A stretch of DNA of 64,000 nucleotides from Lycium barbarum (Eukaryota; Streptophyta; Magnoliopsida; Solanales; Solanaceae): positions 67,116,884 to 67,180,883 of the forward strand of contig NC_083338.1 in the NCBI RefSeq assembly GCF_019175385.1, given 5' to 3'. Under the pieces are notes generated by a model that saw only the letters and a list, made by a program, of their open reading frames with translations, searched no databases and was not told where the DNA came from. Made by a program: the position numbers and the translations under genes. Of the stretch, positions 46,547-56,991 are shown piece by piece. Position 1 is the stretch's first letter, and each line of letters starts with the position of its first letter.

Positions 46547-46602
46547 GGTACAATGTTCGTACTGACGTCTGTTTTCTTTGGACGCTGTGATCATGCCCAC
46601 AG
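46547..46602 (+). other. Three-hairpin module, E 5' LTR copy
   Basis: GTACAATGTTCGTAC, GACGTCTG...TGGACGC, CTGTG...CACAG. Confidence 0.6.
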
Positions 46603-46999
46603 GTAGACTGGGAGGTGAGCTTAATCTAGACTCGTGCTGGTTTGAGAGCACTCCATTGTTCTGGAGGTGCCTTTGATTATTATTTTGTGTACATATGCAT
46701 ATTTTGGGCACGACGGGGTCCTGTCCCGTCCTTATGTCTAGCACTCTAGTATAGGCTGGTAGATACGCAGTTGTGGGTCATATGGTCTCACGATGTTACT
46801 ACTGTATATATTATTTTGATAGCCGAAAGGCTTATGCATATAAAGGTATCTGTGTTCTCAAATGAAATATGATTTTCTTACGAATGAGTATGAATTTGAT
46901 AAAAGAACGCTTAATGAGTATGATGAGTAGTAGAACGAGTGGTGCTCGGTGGTTATCCCCGGGTACCCATCACGGTCCCTAGTCGGGTCGTGACAAAAG

Positions 47000-47011
47000 T
47001 GGTATCTGAGC
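47000..47011 (+). promoter_or_regulatory. Primer-binding site of E (initiator-Met type, one change)
   Basis: TGGTATCTGAGC, four bases after the LTR; A-to-T at the eighth base compared with the other elements here. Confidence 0.88.
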
Positions 47012-47057
47012 AGTTCAGTCCTAGGAAGTGTCTACGATCTGTGTCTAGTAGAGTCTT

Positions 47058-47090
47058 GTTTATGGTGTGTTGCGCGCCACACTAATAAAC
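47058..47090 (+). other. Leader stem-loop of E with palindromic loop GCGCGC
   Basis: Arms GTTTAT/ATAAAC, inner GTGTG/CACAC stem, loop hexamer GCGCGC at 47072-47077. It is the counterpart of the GTGCAC loops in A, D and J. Confidence 0.65.
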
Positions 47091-47201
47091 AGGAGGCTAC
47101 AGAGCATTTAGGAAAAATGACCATCTTTGATCTTAAGAGATCGTGCGGTAGAGCTGTGTTATAAGATTTTCTCCTCTTAATAGTGTGTTGTGATTTCAGA
47201 A

Positions 47202-50200
47202 ATGCCGCCAAAGGGAAACGCTACAGCCGCCCAGAAGGGCAAGACTACAATGAAATGGTGGGTAGAAAGAGAGTCGCCAATGAATGTAGAAGAGGGCGAG
47301 TTACATAATGAAGCTCCATCTAGTACTTCCTCCACCCCGCCCAATGTAGAAGAACAAGGAGGAGCTTCAACTCCAATTCCTCCACCGGTTGCTTCGGGTC
47401 AACAAGTGACCGAGGCCATTAATCTATTGACACAGTTGGTTGCCGCCCAGGCACAGCGGCAGAATGTGAGTTCAAGTGATCGGGAAGCTAGTACCAGAGC
47501 CCGTGATTTTATGAGTCTGAATCCTTCGGAGTTTTTCGGGTCAAAGCCAGATGAAGACCCGCAGGGTTTTATTGATGAGATGCTGAGAACATTGAGGATT
47601 ATCCATGCCTCTGATACTGAATCGGTGGAGTTGGCATCTTATAGACTCCGAGATCTGGTGGTATTGTGGTACAATAATTGCCTAGCATCAAGAAAAGAAA
47701 ATGCGTCTCCTCCCGTGTGGCAAGAATTTGTAGATGCTTTCATCCGCCACTATTTTCCACCCGAGGTCCGCCAAGCTAGGGCGGATAGGTTCTTAAATCT
47801 AAAGCAAGGGAATATGAGTGCTCGGGAATATAGCCTTCAATTTAATTCGTTGGCTAGATATGCCCCGACTATGGTGGCCGACATGGGAGATAGAGTGCAT
47901 CGCTTTGTGAGCAGCTTGGGGCCATATTTGTTCAAGGATTATTTGACTGCTTCGTTGCAAGATGGGATGGATATTTCCCGTATTCAAGCTCATGCCCAGA
48001 ATTTGAATGGACAACAACCTCTGCAAAGGAGTGATCATGATATCGATAGAAGGCAAAGCAAGCGGGCCAGATCTATGGGGGCAGGCAGTGATTATAGAGG
48101 GGGATCAAGGCAGATACATTCTAGACACTCAGGCCAGTCGGTGACTAGTGCACCTCTACGGTTTGCAGGTAGGAGATTTGATCGCTCCTTTCATTCAGGA
48201 CAGGGTCAGAGTTCGAGGGCCTCAAATTCTCAGTTCAGGGAAGATTATAGTCAGAAGAGACCCCAGTACCACGGTGCAGCTAGTGCGGTAGACTACATTC
48301 CGGACAGTGTCGCCAAGGTTCAGATGCTTGCTATGCTTGTAGCCAGGTTGGGCATATGATGCGAGATTTCCCATCGGTGATTGGTAGAGTTGGGGTTCAG
48401 CCCACAGAATCAGCGGCTGGTTCCTCTTCAGTACGCTCGGCAGGGCAGACTCCCCAGATACCAGCAGGTCGAGGTAGAGGCAGAGGGATAGCATCTACTT
48501 CAGGTGCCACTTAGCCCTGTGTGTATGCTTTAGCCGGACGACAGGATCTTGAGTCCTCCCCGGATGTGGTTATAGGTACATTGTCCATATTTTCCCATGA
48601 TGTATATGCATTGATAGATCCGGGTTCTACCCTATCTTATATTACTCCGTATGTTGCTGGTCATATCGAGGTAAAACCTGAGCCAATTAAACCTTTTGAG
48701 GTATCTACTCCGGTTGGTGATCCCGTGATAGCTAGACAAGCATATAAAAATTGTGTACTTGTGATATGCAATCGCCAGACCAAAGCTGATTTAATTGAGC
48801 TGGAAATGCTAGATTTCGATGTGATTATGGGTATGGATTGGTTGGCTTCATGTTATGCCAATGTTGATTGCCGAATGAAAGTAGTTCGATTTTAGTTTCC
48901 CGGAGAGCCCGTGCTTGAATAGAAGGGTAATACAGCCTCTCCAAAAGGTAGGTTTATTTCCTACCTTAAATCAAGGAAGATGATAGCTAAGGGCTATACT
49001 TATCATCTAGTCCGAGTTCACGATACCACAGCAGAGTCGCCAACTTTCCAATCCATTCCGGTAGTGAATGAATTTCTGGACGTATTTCCAGATGAACTTC
49101 CAGGCCTTCCTCCAGAAAGAGAGATTGATTTCACCATTGATGTGTTGCCGGACACCAAGCCTATTTCCGTTCCTCCTTATCGAATGGCTCCGGCAGAATT
49201 GAAAGAGCTAAAGGCACAGTTGAAAGATTTGCTTGAGAAGGGGTTTATTAGACCCAGTTCATCACCGTGGGGAGCACCAGTCTTGTTCGTGAGAAAGAAA
49301 GATAGTTCCCTATGAATGTGCATCGATTATAGGCAGCTGAATAAGGTGACGATAAAGAATAAACATCCTCTCCCAAGAATTGATGATTTATTTGATCAAC
49401 TACAGGGTGCCAAGTGGTTTTATAAAACAGACTTGAGGTCAAGTTATCATCAAGTGAGAGTTAAAGAAGAAGATATTCCCAAAACAGCCTTCAGGACGAG
49501 ATATGGCCACTATGAGTTCCGGGTGATGTCGTTTGGGTTGACTAATGCTCCGGCAGTGTTCATGAATTTGATGAATAATGTATTCAGGCCACTCTTGGAT
49601 TTATTCGTGATAGTATTCATTGATGATATTCTGGTATACTCTCGCACAGAATCAGAACATGCAGATTATTTACGTATTGTTCTTGGAATTCTTCGAACCC
49701 GAGAATTATATGCAAAATTTTCAAAGTGCAAGTTTTGGCTGAATTCTGTAACATTTTTGGGCCATGTTATTTCAGATAATGGCATTCGAGTTGATACTCA
49801 GAAAATTTAAGCTATGAAGACTTGGCCAAGGCCTACGACGCCCACTGAGGTCCGTACTTTTCTAGGATTGGCAGGGTACTATAAAAGTTTCGTAGAAGGG
49901 TTTTCATCTATTTCGGCTCCATTGACGAAGCTAACCTAAAAGTCAGCTAAGTTCCAGTGGAGTGATGCCTGTGAACATAGTTTCCAAGAGTTGAAGGATA
50001 GACTAACCTCAGCCCCAGTCCTGACGCTCCCAGAAGGGCCGGATGGTTACGTTGTATATGGTGATGCTTCCGGTGTTGGGTTAGAATGTGTGTTAATGCA
50101 GCATGGTAAAGTCACTGCTTATGCTTCGAGACAACTGCGGAAACATGAAAGGAACTACCCAACTCATGACCTCGAATTAGCTGCAGTTATTCATGCATTA

Positions 50201-50775
50201 AAGGTGTGGAGACATTACTTGTATGGTGTGCATGTTGATATCTATACAGATCACAAGAGTCTTCGATACATTTTCAAACAGAAGGAGTTAAATCTGCGGC
50301 AGAGGCGGTGGTTAGAGTTATTGAAAGATTAAAATGTGGATATTTTATACCACCCCGGAAAAGCAAATGTAGTGGCTGATGCGCTTAGCCGCCGATTAAT
50401 GGGCAGCTTATGTGAAGTTCCTCCGGAAAAGAAATAGATAATTCATGAGCTCTACCAATTAGCTAATCTTGGAGTGCGTGTAATTGATTCGGGTAGTGCA
50501 GGGATTGGTATTAATGATCCCACAGTTTCATCCCTCAATATAGAAGTGAAAGAGAGTCAGTATGAAGATCCTCACTTGTGCCATCACAGAGACACATCTT
50601 CTGGAAAAGAGAAGTCCCCATTTGATGTTTCCATGGATGGAATTCATAGATACCGAGGCAGGCTATGTGTGCCGAATGTTGCAGAATTGCGCCGACGAAT
50701 TCTAGAAGAAGCCCATTATTCTCGATATTCTATTCATCCGGGTGCAACCAAGATGTATCATGATCTCAATCTAAT
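47202..50775 (+). pseudogene. gag-pol: gag-pol of element E, 5' part (gag, PR, RT, RNase H, start of IN), broken
   Basis: Starts at ATG 47202 directly after a GATTTCAG acceptor-like site. Gag is open to about 48265-48283, where the frame shifts. The knuckle then reads CYACSQVGHMMRDF, with the last cysteine changed to F. A TAG stops it at about 48512. Protease has [16 protein letters not shown] (FIDDILVYS) and RNase H ([10 protein letters not shown]) follow. In-frame stops lie near 48893, 48919, 49313, 49808, 49937, 50330 and 50436; several are C-to-T changes at CAG, CAA or CGA codons. Integrase begins with the H/C domain (EAHYSRYSIHPGATKMYHDL) and is interrupted by F within LIYWWDGMK. Confidence 0.92.
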
Positions 50776-50780
50776 ATATT

Positions 50781-53626
50781 TGTCATACCCTAATTTCCCT
50801 AGGGTGTGATGGGCACCCAACCCTTACTTAGGGCCGAGCGAACACTCTGACCCTTAGTGCACACATAATCTTTTGGACTTTTTAAATCCAATAAAAATGA
50901 AATACATAGTACAACTTTCAGAAATATTCCTTCTCGTTGTTCTCAAGTCAAGCAAAATCTGTAATCATATTGAATTCATATCATAACACAAAATGACACA
51001 TCGGCTGATGGAGCCGCTTACAGAACTGACATTCTATACCCACAACTCTGTCTGCAAAGTCTCTAACTTCGAACAAAACATCATAGCATAATACTCTGAC
51101 CTGGCAACACTCCAGAGGCAAATGGAGCTTGCCAACTTCGCTGGAACATCTTCTATAGTGACTGTCACTCATCTAGGCGTACCTGCGTGGCATGAAACGC
51201 AGCACCCGAAGAAAGGGGGTCAGTACGGAATATGTACTGAGTATGTAAGGCATGGAATACAGAAAACAGAACCATAATCGAAACAAACAGAATGGAAAGT
51301 AAGTACATTATTCAGAATTCCCAAAATGTTTATTTTTCAAAACGCAAATCGTGTATGCTGATGTCATGTGTCAGAAGAAGTACAGAAAGTAGGTAAATCA
51401 TCCAGAATATCAAAATGCTTGTTTTCCAAACACAGATCATGTATGCCGACATCAGATATCATATGTGCATATAACAGATCCCGGCCCTTTAGTGAGGGAC
51501 GCGGTGAATCAGAATCATGCATGTCAAATCATATATCATATATGCATATAACAGATCCCGGCCCTCTATTGCGGGACGCGGTAAACAGAATCATCATATG
51601 CCATCCTGGTCGCCATCCCCGTATCGTCATATATACATATAACAGAACCCGGTCCGCAAGGGAGAGGGACGCGGTGAACAATGCAGAGGAAGACGCACGA
51701 TAACAGAACTGGGCCCGGGGCGCAGTAAAGGTCCTACTAAGGCTTGCACGAACAGAGTAGTGCGGAATCATATGCACATAAATCAAGACTCGATATATAC
51801 ATACACTTACCGACATCTGAAGGCTCAGAAACAAGTTTCGGGTCAATCCGACTTAGTATAAGAAAGTTATGAGCGTTTGAAGTACAGAACCTTCTACGAA
51901 CGTTTCCGAAGCCCTTTTTTGGAAAATCAAAGCAACAATCATATCAAGTACCTTTCGGATATCGTTACGGATCAAATCAAATAGAGCTTTTGGAGCCATG
52001 TTTACGTAGCAAAATATATCAAAGACTCAACGGAATAATCAAACGTGCTATCATTTGAAAATCCGAACATTAGTCATATTAATTATCTCTCGGATGCCAT
52101 TCGGAAACGTATCAAATAGAACTTCGTACATCATAGGTACGTATCAAAACCATATGAAATAGCTTATAGAACTCTCTTGAAAACATATCGAAGGTGCATA
52201 AGAATCATAAACAGACTCGGAATCCAAGAATAGAGTAACCCCGAGATGCATATCATACCTTATTTGGCTCTAAGACATGCCAAAAGAAAGAAAGGGTAAG
52301 CCTTACATACCTGTCCCACGTCCAATTAGCTACGCTTATTTGTCCAAACTTGCTAGTCTACATTCAAGAGAATTGACATAATCATTAGACTCATCGACAT
52401 ATACTTGTCTTAGTCTTTCAAATGAATTCATTCATATTCTGCCGAAATTTCGGCAGCATTTTCCCTGTAAATACACCATCCCCGAGAATCTAACTCGGCC
52501 AATTTTATCAACAACAATCCGAGAATTCAACTTGGCCAAATTATCAACAACAATACCAACAATTATATCTCCAACTTCAACAATCATCCCAAAATATATT
52601 CTAACATTAACAACTCTTGTCACACAATTCAATGGCATTTCATTTGTATTCAATTTACTCACATATATTCAAGCTAACACCAATGATTCCACATTCAAGT
52701 ATTAATCCAAAATCATTCTAACATGATTCAAGAATACTTCAAACAATTCACATAATATTCACAACAACCCAATCAACATACAACTTCACCCGAAATCTTC
52801 CAAATTCCACAAGAACACTAACAACACATTTCCTTTCTTCCAAATTCATAAACTACACCAACAATCTATACTTTAGCAATATCATTCATACAAATGTAAG
52901 AAACCATACTAGTGTCACCCATGTTCACATATTTCATGAATTTCATTCATATCCATATGCTACAACATACACAAACCATTCATCACACATGAAAAAGGAG
53001 ATTAAACCTTACCTTCCTCCACTTGTCTTCTCACTCGGCTAGAGTTTACAACTTGCACAACGAATGCTTTGCTCACTCCAACAATTACTCCATGTTAAAG
53101 AGGACCTTCCAATTAGTTGGAATACTAGAAGAAATAAATTTTTTGATCAATTTCCATAGAGCCAAATTTGGCCAACCATGGCTGAATGTGAAGCTCTTTT
53201 GTTTTTTCTCCTCTAAGTTTCTCAAGTCATAAAAGATGAAATTGTCTAGAATTTCTTCCACTTGCTCATATATATATTTAGTCCCATCAAATAGAATGTG
53301 GACACATGTCCTCTTTCTTGAAGCTTCTCAAATTTTCTTAAATTAAAAAGATGACTTAATCTTGGTTAGTCATCACTCTTTTCTTTTTTTTTTTTTGTTC
53401 AAGACTTATAAGTTTCCATAATTCACTTCTAACCCCAAATTTTTCCTTAATATTTCCATGAGCCACCTTATGAATTTTCCTTTTTACCCCTAGCCTTTCT
53501 TAATATTTCCACATCAATAATGTTCATAAGCAACTTGTATATTAAACAAGATCAAAATATGGCCTTGCCCTTAACTTTTCGCAATTATCTTGAATTATCC
53601 GAACGTACAAAATACGGGCCATAACA
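50781..53626 (-). repeat. 3' LTR of element F
   Basis: Plus-orientation ends are TGTCATACCC and GGGCCATAACA. It lacks 152 bp found in the 5' LTR (junction at 52918/52919). Module 51183-51238; CCCGGCCC...GGGACGCGG units 51477-51735; donor-like sites near 52307 and 53010. No gene lies within. Confidence 0.92.
51183..51238 (-). other. Three-hairpin module, F 3' LTR copy
   Basis: CTGCGT...ACGCAG, a CACCCG...GGGGG middle stem, AGTAC...GTACT. Confidence 0.6.
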
Positions 53627-53663
53627 TCATCCCCCCCTTTAGAACATTCGTCCTCGAATGTTC
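53627..53663 (-). promoter_or_regulatory. Polypurine tract and hairpin of F
   Basis: AAAGGGGGGGATGA on the minus strand against the LTR; hairpin GAACATTCG-AGGA-CGAATGTTC at 53642-53663. Confidence 0.88.
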
Positions 53664-55694
53664 GACTGATCTCATAGGGTGTTATAATACTTCGGGAGGG
53701 TCCTTCATATAGTTGTCCTTTTCTTCATGCACATTCCTTATATTTTACCCTATTTTCCTTTGTAATCGAACTTCTCAGTCTTTACCTGAATCCTCATTCC
53801 GTGTCATGGGTTTTCTAACCCACTGTACCAAGTTAGTATCCTTGTCCTTCCCAGGTTACCGCTTCTTTGTTATTGTTTCGTCACAACACCTTAACAGAAG
53901 CCACGTCTTTGGTACGCAATCTTCACTTGATGATCCAATATGGACACAGGCTATTCCTTGCTCTCATTTATCTACAGTATTGCAGTCCAGTTACTCTTAT
54001 GGTAACCTATGATCCGAGTTCGCTTATCTTCTTAGTTCGCAACATCTTAAGTTCTTGCTACAACTTTTTCTTTACCTCTTTCCCTCACATTTCTCGACAC
54101 AAGTATACTTGTCTTTGATTTCTTTGTACTGGCGTTCGTTTCGCCCATCGTTATTCCTTGTTGACCCTCCGATATGGACTTCTTATAATCACAATTGGAT
54201 ATAACTTCACGTTGATGGTTCATATAATTTCATAACGTATATTCTCATGCTCCGTATAATTAATGGTCCATGAACTATTTTCTTGTATCCGATGAACTCT
54301 TTCATTTCATTCATAGACACTGCGTTCTTTCTGTCTTTCAAAAAAAATTTCCCAGACTACCAATTGTTGACACTTTTGTTATAATAGTCGTTATCATCCG
54401 AAATATCCTTTGAATCCTATCCTCCTTTCTGTTCGTGTCGGCCTCACGGTACACTCATTGTCAATTCGTTTTTACTTCTTTCATGTATCCTCCTGATGTG
54501 CCGATATATTTTGAGCTCTGGCCCCGAGCTAATAAGTTTTCCTCCTCTGGAGCTTGAAAGTGTTGCGATTCCTTTAGAGTCTGATATAATATGTTCTCCC
54601 CCCCCCCCCCCTTTTAAGGGGCTCCTTATACGCCAACAGTCCTTTTGTGAAATCTTCGTTTATACCTTACTCCTCATCTTTCTCTCCGTCTCTGTGCATA
54701 ACATATCGAAACTCCTTACCACGAGTTTTTCTTCCATTTTGCGCCTATATCATCATTCTTGTCAATATTCCTATATCTTCCTATCCACTATTAGTCCTTT
54801 GTTCATTTAGCTCACTTACTCGTAATTCCTCTTAACTACATGTTGGTGTTGCAGTTGTGCGTCCATATTTCCCAAGCGTCCCGCTACCTTTGCTTGCAGC
54901 ACAGAATCCTTACAGCTCACACTCTCTTTATCCTTACTCATCGAATCTTTAACTATGTTTATGATGCCACGACCGAGTGGTCTCTAATGCATGTTCCTTG
55001 CACTTCATTCCATTTTCTCTAAGATCAAATCTCTCTTAGACCTTACATGAATTCTCATTCCATACCATTAATTTCCCAATCAGCAGTGTCGACTCATCAT
55101 CCTTTCAGGAAAGCATTTCCATGTCCGAGGCAACCACATTAATATAGCTGCACATTTTATTCCTTTATATACCTTTCAAGGACCTAAATCTCCTAGCATC
55201 GTCGCAAGGCCTAATCATTCTTTTTCTTATTTCACATCCCTCATCATAGTGACTATTCCTTTAGCCCCACTTATTGGAATCGGTTCTCCAGCCTCACACA
55301 TTCCTCTTTTGTTCTATATTACCACTCTTTATCCTCTTCGCATGCCTACTTTGAGTTCTTACCCAAATAGTCTCGTGCTTTGCTGGTAGTTTCTATCGGG
55401 AGCTTCACTCACCGAGGTTTCTTACCTTTCATTTTCTTCCGACACTTTGATCTCTTTATTTCCCATCTACTCACTCACTTTCTTTTCCAAATATCGTTGT
55501 ATTAGAACTTTCCAATCTTAGCCTGTAGTGAAAATAATAGCAGCTTAGCTTATAACACTTGCACCATTTATTTTTGTTGTCACTTGAGCTTCGGTACCCT
55601 TACTTGATTAATGCCTTCTTCACCGTAGCACCGGTCGCTGGGACACACATCACATGCCCACCGATACATTCACATGTGGGATATCGTATGCATT

Positions 55695-55771
<77 letters not shown>

Positions 55772-55982
55772 TATCAACTAGCCCACAAAATACCTCCAAA
55801 CGCTATTCAAGCCTACCCTAATTCCAGAACTATGATGCACTCTCTGTCTTTTCACCAATCCAGTCTGCCTCGTCCTACGCGACCTCTTATGGTCTCCAAC
55901 CATCCCGTATATTTTAGTTTCCCTTGGGATACCCTAGCTTCCCATTTGTCTCTTATGTCTGGATTTATAGAATTTCTTGCAC
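53664..55982. other. F interior, long non-coding part
   Basis: Pyrimidine-rich on the plus strand, with a run of about 16 C (54598-54613). The stretch near the polypurine tract matches C. The 99- to 104-codon plus-strand frames here are antisense to the element and show no motif. I see no gene. Confidence 0.6.
55696..55770. repeat. (CA)n(TA)n microsatellite in F interior
   Basis: About 9 CA units followed by about 28 TA units. It gives rise to the HTHTYIYIYI stretch in the 172-codon frame at 55559-56077, which is therefore not a gene. Confidence 0.92.
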
Positions 55983-56081
55983 ACTTCCCAGGGGGTCACC
56001 CATCCCAACATTTTTCTCACCTTAGCACGCTTAACCTCAAAACTTTGATGAAATTCGGTGCATTAATGCTGATATAATCGC
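55983..56081 (-). pseudogene. 5S rRNA-derived segment in element F
   Basis: Best copy of the three. The minus strand aligns without gaps over 99 positions to plant 5S rRNA as I recall it, with about three quarters matching. Kept blocks include TTAATGCACCG, GTTAAGCGTGCT (A-box region) and GGGATGGGTGACC plus CCTGGGAAGT (C-box region). Most differences are transitions. Same sense as the element, about 900 bases downstream of the primer site. Too diverged to be a working rRNA gene. Confidence 0.86.
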
Positions 56082-56896
56082 GTCCACTTCCTCGCATGAC
56101 ATTTATTACATGATCTGGAGCGAATCGAAGTCTTACAGATTCCGAGACATTCTCGTAACACGTCCTTTCCTTTACAATTACTATTTTACCCTTTTCAATT
56201 CCCAGTGTTCAGTTTTCACTTATGTGTATGACTACTTCCTGTCCTGGACTTCCAGATTCCCGATGGTAGCGAACATACCTTCGTCGCCGTTACTTATGCA
56301 TACTCGATTATTAGCCAGTTCGGACTTCCACTCACCATCCTTACCTAATAATCCACAGCAAAACTGATTGTCGACTTTCTCTGATTCCTTCAACAGACCT
56401 TGCTCCTACTAAGCCTCGAATGTCATCCATTTTAATCCTTCAGACTACTAACCGTCTTCCTCACAATCATTTTTCACGCCATACCCAAATCCATAACCCT
56501 TCTGAAATAACACTCCTCACTTGTTGTCTATTTACGATATTTCCTTTCCACACTTCTTCCTGTTAGGCGTTTCTTACTAAATGACCTGATTTTGAAAGAT
56601 TTTTGGCAGAATCTCCTTTACAATTCTTACTATTCAAAATTTGTACGCAACAAATATCAACAATGCCTCACAGAACATGCGGCCATATGACACATTCCAG
56701 TCATCCAGTGCCCCCAGTTCCAGGTAACAGAACAAATATATCAAGACTTACTTTTATGACTTTCCATATCATCATTCACCTCCTTCCGTCGTATGTAAGT
56801 CTTATATAAGGGATTTCATTTTCCTATGACTTAGCTCTATCGCACGATCTAAGACAGAAAGAAGGTCAACAATCCCTAGATGCCCCGTAGCCTCCT
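56082..56896. other. F interior between 5S-like segment and leader, no gene
   Basis: Matches C closely from TTACAGATTCCGAGACATTC on. No coding signal. It ends in the conserved leader (GCTCTATCGCACGATCTAAG near 56837). Confidence 0.6.
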
Positions 56897-56930
56897 GTTT
56901 ATAAATGCGGTCGGCTTCACACCCATAAAC
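56897..56930 (-). other. Leader stem-loop of F, loop palindrome broken
   Basis: Same stem as C, but the hexamer reads GTCGGC on the plus strand (56910-56915) instead of GCCGGC, so self-pairing loses its symmetry. Confidence 0.55.
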
Positions 56931-56976
56931 AGGACTCTACTGGACACGACTTTGCCGACAACCCCTAGGACAACCT

Positions 56977-56988
56977 GCTCTGATACCA
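56977..56988 (-). promoter_or_regulatory. Primer-binding site of F (initiator-Met tRNA)
   Basis: TGGTATCAGAGC on the minus strand, three bases from the LTR. Confidence 0.92.
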
Positions 56989-56991
56989 CTT

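Larger units (their letters stand above)
44527..46995 (+). repeat. 5' LTR of element E (2469 bp)
   Basis: TGTTACACC...GGTCGTGACA. A TATA-like TATTTAAA is at 45062-45069. Donor-like sites are at 45317 (CAAAG|GTGAGTTTC) and 45829 (AAAAG|GTATGTGAGG). Module 46547-46602; a GACGGGGTCCTGTCCCGTC inverted repeat at about 46710-46732. Confidence 0.92.

Noticed and set aside
55559..56077. 172-codon plus-strand frame in the F interior
   Set aside because: It is built from a CA/TA microsatellite (HTHTYIYI) and the antisense of the 5S-like segment; no protein motif.
55983..56081. A functional 5S rRNA gene
   Set aside because: About a quarter of positions differ, paired regions are changed, and there is no 5S tandem array or T-run terminator directly after it.
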